DNA of 64,000 nucleotides from Myotis daubentonii (taxonomy: Eukaryota > Chordata > Mammalia > Chiroptera > Vespertilionidae). Location: NCBI RefSeq assembly GCF_963259705.1, contig NC_081842.1, positions 67,406,787 to 67,470,786 of the forward strand, in the 5' to 3' direction. Position numbers and translations under genes: made by a program. Under the pieces are notes generated by a model. The model was not told the DNA's origin. It was given only the letters and a program-made list of their open reading frames with translations, and did not search any database. Numbering within the stretch: position 1 is the stretch's first letter; every line of letters begins with the position of its first letter. Below are positions 46,901-57,139 of this stretch, one piece after another.

Positions 46901-48771
46901 GTTGTAGGCAGCGCACTTGTACATCCCCTCGTCCTCCTGGCTGGCGTTCACGATCTGGAGGTTCCCCGAAGGCATGATCAGGTAGTTACCTGAGGAAAGA
47001 ACAGGAAGGGAACATGGGTGAGTTTGGGCCTAAAGCACTACACCCAACAGCTCCCACAAATGGGTGGGGCAGGAGCCGAGATGTGCACCTGAGTCCCAGC
47101 AAGCCCACCCCCCAAGTGCTCTTCTCCCATAAAACCTGGAAGCCAGGGGGACAGAATGCCAGGGAACGAAACAACTAAGGAACCAGCTAACCGGGTGGTA
47201 ACTCCCCCCAGGTCAGTGCACAGACTTGTGGAAGAGCATTTTACATGTCAGGAAGCTGGCGAGAGGCAGCAGGACATGGGGTCGGCCAGACCTGGACTCA
47301 AGGCATTGGACCTGCCTGTACTGACGGTGTGATCTCGGGCAAGGTCATAACCTCACAGATTGGGTTCCCTTATTTGTAAAGTGGCCCAACGGGTGCTGCC
47401 TCGGCCGCTGTCAGGCTCGAGGGGCCCTGACGCACCCCTGGGAGCTAAGAGGTCATTCCCACAGGAGGGCGGGCTTTCACTTCAGAACCTGCCATCGTCT
47501 TGTCAGTCGCAGCTCTGAGCCACCCCACTACTGAATTTCTGCAACGGGGAGAACATTCTGGCCCCAACCCCACGCTCTCTACGAACGCCGCAGAAGCTCT
47601 CCCCTCTGCATCACTGGCCTGCTGGGCTGTGTGCTCTGGGCCAGGGGTGTCAGGGGGGCTGAGGGGGGGCAGGGCTGGGTTCAGCTCCTCTCAGCAGGAG
47701 ATCGGCTCACGCTGCTGGACACACCAGTGGCAAACCACCGGCCCTCCACTCCAAGCTCCTGGGGGCCTGCCTTGGGAGTCGGGGTGTCCCTATACCCGGG
47801 CTCATTAAGCCTGGCACCGGCCTGCCCCTGGGGATGAGCTACTTAGGCAAATATCAGACAGACTAGGGAGAAGCTCTGGCCCCTGTGGGCTGGGCAGGCT
47901 TCCTCTAGGGGCCATTCCAGGCTCCCGCTGGGGCCGGTGCAGATCGATGTTCTTCCCGCAGTCTCCACGTATTTCGAGGGGCAGGACTCGGGTCTTTACC
48001 CTTCCAGAAAACAGTTTTCTGTTTTTTCTATAGTGAACATTCATTCCTTTCATAACCAGAAAAAGTTAATAAAATATTTTAAAATGTACATGTTTTTAAA
48101 GTTACACATTTTGAGCTGTGGGGTCCAGTCAGTAGGGTCTACTTGGCCTAGGGTACAGGTTCAGTTGTGGATGAAGCTTCCTGTTCCCCCAACTGGTACT
48201 CGGGGGACCAGAGCTCCCCCCCCCGCCCCACCCTGCCCTGAGAGGGCTGCATTACCAGGAAAATGGGGACAGGGAGAAACTCAAGTTCCATAAGAAGACT
48301 GCGCTGCTGTGTGGGGACGAGCTCCACCTCCCACGCTGCAGCTGCAGGGGCGGCTGGGTTTGTCGGCAGCCTTTCTGTGTCTGCCTGGTGGCCGGGAGCT
48401 CACATGGGGGGAATCTGGAACCTATGCTGACAGCCCTGACCAAATGGTGCAGCTTAGCAACATCATCCAGTGCCTCAAAGAGCAAAGACATTCCTCAGGC
48501 AGGGCGGAAGACCTCCGTAACAGGAGCCAGTCCCTTCAGGATCCCACAGGACTAAATATCAAGGCCCAAGACAGGGGTGGCCAGCTTCCCCCCGGCCTTG
48601 GCCTCTGGGGTCCTGCTTGCTCACCTCTGGATGCCTCCAGCCACTCTTGTTTGACACTGTATCGGACCTGGGCTTTTGGGTGGCTCTCAGGAAGGTGGCA
48701 GGCAATGACCGCCGTGTTCCCCTCATCTACTTCAATCACATGCTGCACGTCTAACTTGAAGTCCTGGAGAT
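31786..48771 (-). CDS. BOC: BOC, Hedgehog co-receptor: Ig2 to C-terminus, 16 spliced exons
   Basis: BOC is a single-pass cell-surface protein of the CDO/BOC family. It binds Sonic hedgehog through its third fibronectin III domain, acts with PTCH1 and CDON/GAS1 in Hedgehog reception and axon guidance, and promotes myogenic differentiation (established for the family). Sixteen exons join with canonical splice sites and unbroken phases to give about 990 codons, against about 1114 residues in human BOC. The missing ~125 residues correspond to the signal peptide and Ig1. Order seen: Ig2, Ig3, Ig4, Pro/Ser-rich linker, FN1, linker, FN2, FN3, Pro-rich juxtamembrane stretch, one membrane helix, and a cytoplasmic tail of about 250 residues ending in TAG. 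Ig-region introns are all phase 1, as expected for shuffled extracellular domains. No frame breaks were seen, so the gene looks functional. Confidence 0.96.
31974..32852 (-). other. BOC intron, nothing recognised
   Basis: Unique-looking sequence between the last two coding exons. No repeat boundary or coding signal. The introns at 33047-33583 and 34102-34780 are likewise featureless and GC-rich. Confidence 0.5.
32853..33046 (-). CDS. BOC: BOC cytoplasmic exon
   Basis: The acceptor is CGTGCATGCAG|G and the donor CACCCAG|GTTTGT (phase 2 in, 1 out). It begins [17 protein letters not shown], continues through a Gln/Pro/His-rich stretch and ends [11 protein letters not shown]. The Gln/Ala/Pro-rich middle is low complexity and probably the least conserved part of the tail. 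Confidence 0.93.
33584..33660 (-). CDS. BOC: BOC small cytoplasmic exon
   Basis: About 26 codons begin [20 protein letters not shown] and end APPP plus a split Arg codon. The donor is CTCCCAG|GTAACA (phase 2 out). The acceptor region is GAGCAGCAG, so the start may be 33663, 33660 or 33657. All keep the frame and change only the number of Gln residues. Phase 2 out matches the one-base start of the following exon, which is what revealed this exon. Confidence 0.88.
33866..34101 (-). CDS. BOC: BOC exon: membrane-proximal cytoplasmic tail
   Basis: The acceptor is CTTCCTTCCAG|AA and the donor CCGCAG|GTAACA (phase 1 in, 0 out). It begins [20 protein letters not shown] and includes [20 protein letters not shown] and a Cys/Pro/His-rich end. 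There is no known enzymatic domain; the family's tail acts as a docking region. A longer frame in another register spans this exon and the next intron and is judged a GC-rich shadow. Confidence 0.92.
34781..34999 (-). CDS. BOC: BOC exon: juxtamembrane stretch and transmembrane helix
   Basis: The acceptor is CACAATTACAG|CT and the donor AAGCAGA|GTGAGT, phase 1/1. A Pro-rich extracellular stalk ([15 protein letters not shown]) is followed by [19 protein letters not shown], a clear single membrane helix, then basic/aromatic LWRAWSKQ at the cytoplasmic face. The frame stops seven bases past the donor. Confidence 0.96.
35000..36645 (-). other. BOC intron with a MIR relic
   Basis: About 36240-36440 looks like a MIR (CCACTAAGTGGCCGCTTGGC, CTTTTCTGTCTCATGGGGTT). 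The remainder shows only a pyrimidine-rich stretch at about 35560-35660. Confidence 0.45.
36646..36768 (-). CDS. BOC: BOC exon: end of fibronectin III domain 3
   Basis: The acceptor is CTCTCCTCCAG|GG and the donor ACCAAAG|GTGAGG, phase 1/1. It encodes [20 protein letters not shown], then [20 protein letters not shown], the F-G strands of the domain. Confidence 0.96.
37073..37178 (-). CDS. BOC: BOC exon: middle of fibronectin III domain 3 (Hedgehog-binding domain)
   Basis: The acceptor is CTTTCCCTAAG|TAT and the donor GTGGAAG|GTGAGA (phase 0 in, 1 out). It begins [20 protein letters not shown] and continues with the Asp/Ser-rich loop [15 protein letters not shown]. In the CDO/BOC family FN3 binds Hedgehog in a calcium-dependent way; acidic loop residues fit that role, though assigning individual ligands here is inference. 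Confidence 0.95.
37561..37742 (-). CDS. BOC: BOC exon: end of FN2 and start of FN3
   Basis: The acceptor is CTCTCACCAG|GC and the donor AAGTGGATG|GTACGT (phase 1 in, 0 out). [19 protein letters not shown] closes FN2, and [20 protein letters not shown] leads into FN3 with [13 protein letters not shown]. Confidence 0.95.
38089..38295 (-). CDS. BOC: BOC exon: first half of fibronectin III domain 2
   Basis: The acceptor is GGTTTCCCTCAG|CC and the donor GAGAAAG|GTAGGG, phase 1/1. It begins [18 protein letters not shown], with the core Trp in [16 protein letters not shown], and ends [12 protein letters not shown]. Confidence 0.95.
38779..38889 (-). CDS. BOC: BOC exon: linker between FN1 and FN2
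   Basis: The acceptor is TTTCTACCCAG|GA and the donor CTCTCCC|GTAAGC, phase 1/1, 37 codons. It begins [19 protein letters not shown] and ends QPDHGRLS. It is polar, charged and symmetrical, so skipping would keep frame and shorten the FN1-FN2 spacer. Confidence 0.94.
39230..39392 (-). CDS. BOC: BOC exon: second half of fibronectin III domain 1
   Basis: It encodes [19 protein letters not shown], then the FN3 signature [20 protein letters not shown], ending MVTFRT. The acceptor is a NAGNAG type (CCCCAGCAG). Starting at 39392 adds one Gln before VTN; starting at 39389 omits it. Both keep the frame (phase 0 in, 1 out). Confidence 0.95.
39754..40168 (-). mobile_element. Helitron with 39-bp tandem units
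   Basis: CTAGAAGCCTGGTGCACGAA to CTATATTATTAGAATAGA. The interior at about 39920-40035 repeats a GGCCTGATCCCCCTAACTGC unit about three times, period near 39 bp. The 5' end is diverged. Confidence 0.72.
40190..40560 (+). repeat. L2/MER5-like piece followed by a MIR
   Basis: CTGAGCATTTACCAGGTGCT and GAGTAATTTGCCAAAGGCCA are typical of old L2-derived sequence (about 40205-40340). CTCTCTTACTATCTGTGTAA and TTCATTTGTAAAATGAAGCA are typical of MIR (about 40375-40560). Confidence 0.55.
40561..42984 (-). other. BOC intron, nothing recognised
   Basis: Unique-looking sequence with no clear repeats or coding exons on either strand. Confidence 0.45.
42985..43292 (-). CDS. BOC: BOC exon: Pro-rich linker and start of fibronectin III domain 1
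   Basis: The acceptor is CTGCTCCAG|GC and the donor CGCAAG|GTACGG (phase 1 in, 0 out). The first ~65 residues are a Pro/Ser/Arg linker after Ig4. Then [20 protein letters not shown] starts FN1 with its core Trp, ending YYEVKHRK. The linker is the least conserved extracellular part by eye. Confidence 0.95.
43293..44330 (-). other. BOC intron with a possible old hAT relic
   Basis: GCAGGGGTTGTCAGACTGGG at about 44053 resembles an hAT terminus, but I find no matching right end. Confidence 0.35.
44331..44603 (-). CDS. BOC: BOC exon: Ig domain 4
   Basis: A complete C2 Ig domain in one phase 1/1 exon. The B-strand Cys is in [13 protein letters not shown], the core Trp in VLWLRNAV and the F-strand Cys in [14 protein letters not shown]. 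It begins [17 protein letters not shown] and ends VVQLRTARP. Confidence 0.96.
44925..45218 (-). CDS. BOC: BOC exon: Ig domain 3
   Basis: One exon encodes a whole C2-type Ig domain, phase 1/1. Visible hallmarks are the B-strand Cys in [13 protein letters not shown], the C-strand Trp in VTWAKDG and the [15 protein letters not shown]-strand. It begins [15 protein letters not shown] and ends NVQVF. Confidence 0.96.
45219..46537 (-). other. BOC intron, nothing recognised
   Basis: No repeat boundary or exon on either strand. Frames at 46101-46570 lack protein character. Confidence 0.45.
46546..46750. mobile_element. Non-autonomous hAT element, 205 bp
   Basis: CAGCGGTTCTCAACCTGTGG to AGGTTGAGAACCACTG with target duplication CACTAGCT at 46538-46545 and 46751-46758. 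It ends about 95 bases from the BOC exon at 46846, inside the intron beyond its donor. Confidence 0.9.
46846..46989 (-). CDS. BOC: BOC exon: second half of Ig domain 2
   Basis: The acceptor is CCTCAG|GT and the donor GCGCC|GTAAGG, phase 1/1. It begins [20 protein letters not shown] and carries the F-strand Cys in [13 protein letters not shown], which pairs with the Cys of the preceding exon. It ends in the basic RLRVRR linker. Confidence 0.95.
46990..48624 (-). other. BOC intron with a MIR-like piece
   Basis: About 47275-47390 (CGGTGTGATCTCGGGCAAGG, CCCTTATTTGTAAAGTGG) reads as a MIR. The rest is unclassified. C-run at about 48216-48226. Confidence 0.4.
48625..48771 (-). CDS. BOC: BOC exon: first half of Ig domain 2
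   Basis: The minus-strand acceptor is TCTCCACAG|AT and the donor CCAGAG|GTGAGC, phase 1/1. It encodes [17 protein letters not shown], the B-strand Cys in [15 protein letters not shown] and the strand [12 protein letters not shown]. This is the most 5' BOC exon in the window. Confidence 0.95.
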
Positions 48772-49317
48772 CTGTGGAGAGAAGGGGGGGTGCCGGTTGG
48801 GCTTTGATAGAGGAGACATGAAATGCTCCAGGGTGGCTTATGGCTCGGTGTCTTTAGTCTCAATAAACAGCTGTAAAACCTCACATTGGGGGCTCTCTGT
48901 GAGTCTTTCCTCACCTTTTGTTGTCTAGGGGAGTTTAAAGGATGGATTGTGTGGCCTTCATCACTGCACTGGAGTTCAACTTGGTACATATGAGCTGCAG
49001 GGTGGGGTGGACATGGAGATTCCTTCAGGTGGAGCCTGTGATGCGGACCAGACTCTCTGTTACACTGAGACATGGGGGCAAGCTGACCAGGCCCACCGGC
49101 CCCACTAAACCTGGTCAGGGTCAAGGCACAAATGTCCTGGCAGAGCTCAGAGGGAACAACAAAAGAGAATGCTGATGTCTCCTTCAGTTCAAGAATGGCC
49201 TTCCCTGGTTCTTCTCAGACATCCATAGTGAAAAGTGAGAGGCCCAGGATTTTGCTTGGTTACCAAGCATGGTTCTAACGGGGGCTGTTCCTGCTACCCA
49301 GGAGCTATACTCTACAT

Positions 49318-49397
49318 CAAGCATGTCAAACTCATGGCCCGTGGGCCGCATGCTTCGTTCATTTGGCCCGTGTTAGCCTCTGAGTTTGACATGCTTG
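49318..49397. mobile_element. 80-bp hAT MITE
   Basis: CAAGCATGTCAAACTCA and TGAGTTTGACATGCTTG are perfect 17-bp inverted ends. Target duplication CTCTACAT at 49310-49317 and 49398-49405. The centre carries GGCCCGTGGGCCGCATG. Confidence 0.9.
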
Positions 49398-50963
49398 CTC
49401 TACATCATGGCTAATACCGTCTCAGGGCTGGGGTGGGGAGCTGTGGATGCCCCCAGGGTTTCTAAGGCAAAGAGGGGTCTCCCTGGTGTGGTTTAATGGC
49501 AGGGGAATGCGGGGGAGCTGAGGGCCCTGACCCTGGGCTGCAGCCCCTGGCAGCACAGTGGCTCTCTCCTGGCTTGGCACACTGGCAGGAAGACTGGGAT
49601 CTAAGCTGAGAGAGGATGGAGGTCCATCTGGAATAAGAGCCGGATGCTTCCCAATCAATCCAAGAGTCCAAACCACAAAACTGTCTGTAGGAGCCGAATC
49701 ACTGATGCTGCTGAACAGAATGGGCCATTTGTGCAACAAAACCACATTTCAAATTCGGTTTTCAGAACTGTCACTGAATTTAACTTGAGAGAGGAAATAA
49801 GACGGATGGTGGGGAAGATAAGAGAGATGAGAATTCTAGTGTTTACCCACTCTTCATAATGGGACTTAGAAAACACCCTCGAGGTACCCTCACTGACTGC
49901 TGACCATACCACCTCTGTTCAGCTCCTGAGAACAATACTACTGTGGGAGCTGACCACACGCCACCTGCTGCTGTTGTTTCCACCGGAGACCCGGAGAAGG
50001 CCTCCGGAGCAGGGGGAGTCAGGTGTCTGACAGGAGAGATAATTACTAAAAACAAACTACTGTCGCCAAAGGAGAGCCTGGTAACTGAGGCACTCAGCCG
50101 GCTCAGGAGGTTCCCACTCAATGGAACTTTCCAGAAGTTCTCAGTCAAGCCAAGTCAAGCCAGGGCAGGAGGGCCCTTCTGTTTCTATGAAAGGATCCTT
50201 GTCCCTTTGATCACTGTATCAGATTGTGAGCCATTTAGGGGCAGGACCAAGTCTTCATACATGTTTTCTGAACCTAACCTAGGCCTGGCCGAGTAGATGC
50301 CCAGTGATGTTGAATGACTGACTAAATGACCGTCTCAGAGCTGGCCCCTCCATCAGGTATAAGGGGCCCGTTTGTTGCCTGTGAACTCAGATGTGCTAGT
50401 TGAGTTGGCCTACATTGTGAGCTCAAGGATACGGGCCTAGGACGGCCCATGTCCTATGAACCTTTTATCCAAGTGTGGCCAACCGTTTATCTAAGTGTGG
50501 CTATTTTGAAAATAGAACGTTCCTTGAGAGGTTACTTCCAGGGTCACAGGAAAGAGGTAAAATAGGTCCAATAAATGTGGAGTAAGACATGCGTGTTGCT
50601 GTCCACAGAGTGGCGTGGCAAAACCAATGACAGCCTGCCCAATTCATTTCCCTTACTCCACTTCATTCTCCAGGCCCACCACGCGATGCCTGGATCGAGG
50701 AAGGCCAGCCTCATGACCCCTTCCTTTGGGTAGGTGACTGGAAGTGCTTTCTGAGAAAGCCCATTATTTGTTTAAGGCCTTCTGGGCTTTAGAAGATTGA
50801 TCTCATCATTATTTAACTTTGTGTGCATGATATCTGACCCTAACTAAATTGTAAATTTCTAGGGAGCAGTCTATTTTGCACTCCACGCCTCCAACCCCAA
50901 GCCCTGCTGCCCAGTATGCAGAATATAGCAAATGCTCGCGAATCCTCATTGAATACATTGGAA

Positions 50964-51185
50964 CAGTGGTTCTCAACCTTCCTAATGCCGCAACCCTTTA
51001 ATACAGTTCCTCATGTTGTGGTGACCCCCAATTTCATTGTTACAAATTGAACATAATTAAAGCATAGTGATTAATCACAAAACAGTATGTAATTATATAT
51101 GTGTTTTCCGATGGACTTAGGCGACACCTGTGAAAGGGTCGTTCGACCCCCAAAGGTGTCGCGACCCACAGGTTGAGAACTGCTG
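50964..51185. mobile_element. Non-autonomous hAT element, 222 bp, same family as 46546-46750
   Basis: CAGTGGTTCTCAACCTTCCT to GGTTGAGAACTGCTG in the opposite orientation to the first copy. Target duplication CATTGGAA at 50956-50963 and 51186-51193. Confidence 0.9.
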
Positions 51186-53451
51186 CATTGGAAGAAGGCT
51201 GAGCCCAAGGCCAGCTTCATGGGCGTGCAATATGCCCAGTTGCACAGGGCCCCGTGCTTGGGGTCCATGCTAGGTTTAATGTTCTGCTGTCACCATCCTG
51301 AAATTCTTCATCATGTTTGAACAAGGGACCCTGCATTGTCATTCTGCACTGGGCCCCATAAATGACAGCCCAGTCCTGGGTGAGCCTCTCCTTCAAGACA
51401 TAGGATGCACTTTCTCTCAGAGAGAAGGGAGATATGGACTGTGGGAAGGGGAGGATTGCCTGTGCTCAGTGTGTTCTAGCTAAATATGGCTACTGCTTTC
51501 CAAAGCCAGGCACTTAAATGATGCCGAGGCCTCGGAGTTCTCAACACAGTGCACGTGTACCTGCCAAGCCAGGAGGCGCCCCACAGAGCGAGCTGTGAGT
51601 ATTGTGAGCTCAAGGGCATCTGGAAAATTCCCCCATCACTAAGAAGCACTCCCTTCAATGGTCTAATAAATCTAAAAATACTCCACTAAGAGTTTTTGAG
51701 TTTTTTCCTACCCTCCCCCTTATCTTTACCTCATTCCAAGGAAATTTGCCTTGAGCAAGAATATATTTAAACCTAACAGATCATTTTGCAAGAAAGGCGT
51801 GAGCAACTGAAAGGAGTCTGGCACCAGAATGCCATCACCATCTTAATGGCCTGGGCTCCTGCCCCATGGCAATTGCGGGCTTATCCAGGCAGGAGCAGAG
51901 CACGCTCCTGCTCCTCCGTGCAACCCCCTCACCCACCCAGCCCCAGAAATACCAGGCCCTCCTTAAGCCCCTCTTGGCACCCTCTGCACCTCTCACAACT
52001 GCTGGGCTGGAGACAGGAGGCTGTGCAGTGGGGGAGGCACAAAGCTGGGCACCGGTCAGCCATGTGGCCTGACAGCCCTCTGTTCTGATGCCAACATGTG
52101 CACAACAGCCATGCAGGCAGGACCGAGGACACCCAGCTGGACACCCTGCTCCCCACGGGGGTCGACTGGCAGGCAAACCTTCCTGGTGTCAGAACAAATA
52201 AGCAGAAGTTTAGTCCCTGTGCCTCCTAAACGTAAGCCTTAGCTGTTGCTTCACTAGACAAACTCCCAAATTGGCTGCTGGAGCAAAAGTTGAGTTTCAC
52301 TAAGGGATCAAAGACAGAGTAATGAAGTGATGACCGACTTGAAAATCAGAGCACCCTTTCTAGTGTTTGGGGGTAGGGAGAAGGACAGAGATGGGTGAAG
52401 CTTCATGCGCAGTGCCAGCCTCGTCAGCCGCCAGGCGAGGCAGATGCAGAGAGATGCAGTTGCCTGCATGTGAAGGAAAGCAGCCTGTCCCTGGCCCCTT
52501 TGTCTGCAAAGCTGGCTTCCTGGCCAGTCTCAGGGCTGCTCAGAGAGCCCCACTGGGAGTCAGGGGCAGGCCCTTCAGTTACAAATGAGGTGAGCAGGCC
52601 CTGAGTCAGAAGGATGGATCAGGTTTCACCAGGAAATGGTTTGACAGGACACCTGTCCTTGCCTGTTCGATGGTGTGTTTGAGAAATCCATTACTGGGTT
52701 GTTTTTGCAGCTTTAATCCTCTTATGCCTTCTCTCAGACCCGCTTTGCATCCTCTCTTTGTGTATTCCAGCTATTTTATTAACTTGTCTGCACTAATCAG
52801 ACGCCCATAGGCTCGCTCTTGTTTCTTGGCTCTCAGCAGGTCAGAAGCCCTAGTCACTGGGGCCACCTTAGAGATTCCTGACCTTTCTTACATTCCACAA
52901 CATGCTGTGCTTTCAGAGAAAGCCCATATTCATTTAGGTTCCAAACAGAACTTTGCTCACTTCCCCGCCTTCTACGTGTTCAATTTCTTCAGGTAACATG
53001 AATCTTCTGCTCTGTCTCTTCCCTGGGACCTTAGATGCACAGACTGCAGGGATTTGTTCAAACAGATCATGTGATGTGCCCCATGTTTCCTCTTCACATT
53101 TACAGGGTGCATCAGACAAGCCAGCCAGCGTTAGAAAAGGCAAGAAAAAGACATTGAGAGGCACGTGGGCATGGCTGCCACCACCAGGGTCACAGGAGAA
53201 AACACGATGGGTAAGTTTTATCTTGAGCCCCTTCGCAATTCCTTTCTCACCACCTTCTGGATTCAGTCTTTCCTTTATTCAGTGAGAGGCTCAGTAGAGC
53301 TATGAATGAAACTACAATATTTGGTGCATGTTCATGCCTTCTCATAGTGCAGAAGTGTCCAATCTTAATCATAGGCCCAGCTCCCTGGCTTCTATGGCAT
53401 TCACACACCCACTGACAGGCGCTGTGTGCCTCAGCAGTGTGCCCTCGTGTA

Positions 53452-53469
53452 ATCCTTAAGCTTAAGGAT
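53452..53469. repeat. 18-bp perfect palindrome
   Basis: ATCCTTAAGCTTAAGGAT, with no spacer. Confidence 0.9.
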
Positions 53470-56400
53470 CACAGTCAAGAAGTTTCCTCATGCCACTTCT
53501 TTTCCCTGGGCCCTCACTTAGGCTGCAAATAAAAGTTCAATTCTGTGTAAGAAGTCAGGTGAAATAGTGCCGTAGGCTGGGGCTGCATGGAGTTACCAAC
53601 ATCCTCCTCTCTACGAGCTCACCTTAAACAACTGGCTTTCTACCCACCCAGGCTTTTCTCCCATACAGTCAGTCCTGCCTCCCTCCCGCCTGCTCTCAGG
53701 AATCACCAGGCAAGCCTGCACTCATTCACTGAGGCTTGGATGCGATCCACCAGATTGCGGGGGCACCCAGTAGAGCGGCTCCCTCCCTTGGCAATGCTGC
53801 CAGGACGGCTCCGTAGCCTCGTGGCCATCGGCAAGTTTCTGGGCTGACGGATAATTCTACTCCCCTCTTCTCATGGCTCCAGGTCTTGACTTGTCCTGTG
53901 GTGGCTTGTTGCATGTGTGGCTAACGTTTCACAGCACAGAAGGCTCTGCTCTAACAAAGCATTCTCCTCAGTGCTGACCCCACGGCCCCTCCCTGCACCC
54001 GAGTCCCTTCTTGAATTTGGAAAAGTGCAAGGGAAGCGAAGCTCCTAAGAGCATTCTCAGGCAGAGCCTATGGCTCACTGCCCTACAGACAAACTTGGAA
54101 GTGGGGTCGGAGAAGAGGAGGGGTCCCGGGCACTGCCTCCCCATGTGGCCTCTGGCCATGCAGAAGCTTGCTAGTGCCTCGGGCTGCTTCACTGATGGGC
54201 AGAGAACCACCACACTGACCTCCACCCCAGGCGTGACCCCAAGATCGGTCCTCTCAAATAAAAGTGCTTTGCTAGTGAATCAATTCCAGAGGCAGCGTAG
54301 AGACCGGAGCCTGACAGGACTTCCCTTCCGTCAGAAAGCACAGCTCCTGGTGAGTGGCTGGGGTTTGCTGGGGCCCAGGCAGAGCTCAGAAACCACACAT
54401 CCTGGGTAGTGACTAAGCCTTTTGCCAGTCGGTTGCCCTGGCACACAGACCACTGAAACCAAACCCACTGGGCAAAATCAGGATATTCTGTAGTCAGCAC
54501 TCAGCACAAGACCACCCCTCCAGGCGTCATGGAGACAGTCATTAGCCAGCCGGGAGCTGGAGATGATCTATTATGCCAGGCATTGCAGAAGACACTGAGA
54601 AGACAAGACACAGGTCCTAATCTAGTGAGCTCTACTCTAATGGACAAGACATAAAACAGCACACAAAGCAGGACTCAACAATTCGCCAGAGGGTGTCCCA
54701 CCTCCACCGGCGTTCCAGCCCAGGGCAGGGCGCCTGCACCTCCTGAGGAAATGTAGAAAGGAGGTTGGCGGAGTGAGAACTGCCCCTCTCTTTGCAGGCA
54801 GGGTGACTGGGTAAATATATTTGCTCTCTTTGGGATTTTTTCCCCTGCCTGTTCTATTGCACAAATAATTTTGGCTCCAAAGCACTTTCCTGACAGCCAT
54901 GGAAACATGACATAAAATTTCTCAAACACACTTTCTGATGAAAACAAGACATGCTCTCTTTTATTTAAATAAAAAACAGTTTCCATGGGGGGAAAAAAAC
55001 CTTTGCAGATGCCAAACATATTCGCTGTTAAATCTTGTGTTTCTCTCTTTTCCTTTGAGCCGCACTGGAGTTTGCACCCAGATTTGAGCAGTGAGAGAAA
55101 ACTGAGGATGGAGAAGAGATTAAAGAGCCAGGGGGTGAGGGCAGAAGATCAAAGTCATGACAGGAGGTGGGCAGGAGAGGAGAGAAGACAGAAAGGGAGG
55201 AGTGTGAGAGGAAAAAGGAAGAAAAATAAAAAGAACCTAGTTTGCAATGTCATTAAATGATTTGCAATAAACTGGCCTAATGCTTCAGGAATTTCTTGGC
55301 TTGAACCAATTAAAAATATATTTTTTAAAAAGACATAAGAGAATGAGAACTGTGATTAATCCCTGAAGACAAGTCAAGGGTGGGAGCCACGTCTCCACCG
55401 AGTCTGGCAGCCAGATGAACGGAGAAGATGTCTGTAGACCATCTCGTTTACCTGACTCCAGTGCTGCTGTGAAGCAGGGCTGGTTAGCAGGACTGGGGAG
55501 TTTCTTTTGGACTTGACCAAGGAATGAAATGGTTTGAAAAAATACACTGAAGAAAGAGAGAAGGAAAAAAAGATTTACTTGCCAGCAACCCACATCACAC
55601 ATATTTCTCTGATCAACTCAATATAAACTATAAACTTTAGCAATGGGAAAATTAATGTGAATCCTGGTGGTCTGGGCTCATCAGAGCCAGAGCTGGATCC
55701 AGGATCCTGGCACGGTCTTTGGCAGGCAGACAGCCTGCACAGGAAGAGGGAGAGGACTGGAAAGCGAGGCCAAGGCGCCCAGGAGGAATGAAGATGAGCA
55801 CTTCAGCCTGCCTTTAAAAACAGCACTCCAGGTGGGAGAGGAAGGGACATGTCCCATGGCCAGTGAAGCCCACAGGGGTGCCCACTTCTGCCCGCGGGCC
55901 TGGGAACCACGTATTCCTGAAGCAGTGGTGGCTTCACCCACCACCTCGGACAGTGTCCCCCAGAGTGTCTGGTGGGACATGGAGCCACATTCACTGGCGT
56001 CTCCCTTCAAAGGTTCCAAAGTTTCCTCCAAACATCTCTTTTAAACAACAACAACAACAACCAAAAAACCCCCACAGCCTTTTATGTTTCTCACATCCAT
56101 CCGTTTTTCTGAACCCTTCCTGAATTTCTTTGTATCTTTATGGCCCGAGTTCTTGCTTCATTCTTTCCTATTTACTTCCTTAAAATGTTTAATATATCAG
56201 GATTTAGTGAAGAAGCCTTTGTTCACTTTCTGCATGCCCTTTTTGATCTCCCAGACTTCAAACACATTTTAATCTAGAGTCTTCTTCTTCCTAGACACTC
56301 ACTGAAGGCCTACTGTGCACCAGGCCCTGTGCAGAGCAGTGTGGGCACCCAGCTGAATGGCAATACCCTGCCCTCCAGGCAGTGAGACAGGGCAGGAGTG

Positions 56401-57139
56401 GGTTCTCTAACCCAGGATGGTGAGGAAGCTGGGAAGAAGAGACCCTACCACAGACACTGGGGAAGTTGAGAGTTTCAAGAAAAGATTCCTAAAGGAGAAG
56501 ATACCTGAGTCTTGAGAACTGAGAAGGAATTTTTAAACCAGGGAGGGAGGAACTTTCTGGGGAAAGGAATGGAAAGCAAGATGGTGCAGGCATATGGAGC
56601 ACCATCCCCAAAACAAGGGGAGTGCCAGGAGCTGAGAAAATGGGGTTGGCTGGGCCTCGATGGAAGTGGGGCTCAGAGACGGGCTCATGTGTATCATCCT
56701 ACAGCCTGAGTCTTAGTCTGCGACCCCTGAAATCCTCCGATGTTTTTAAGTAGAAGAGACAGTCACTCAAAATTAAGCACAATTTTCCCTACAGGAAAAA
56801 AATGCTGTATTTTTCCTCAGTGAGTTTTTTTTTTCTTTTCATTTTGCTTACATTTTTCTCTCACTGTTAAGAAGCAGTCCTTTATCTTAGATGTGAACAT
56901 TTCACTTGCAGAACAGACTCACTGTCCTTTAGCTCTCAGGGTCATTACCAGGTTCTAAAAATGGCTGAAAGTCTAAAACCAAGATCAGAGTACAAATCCC
57001 TCGACTTTTCCACGTACAGAAAAGGGAGTGCCGAGGGACTCGCTTGTTCTCTTGATTCTTTTTCATTTTAAAGGAAACGTTTTGCATCGTGTTTCCTAAA
57101 GGATTCCAGTGATTTCCAGCAAGTTAGTCAGCATTCCCC

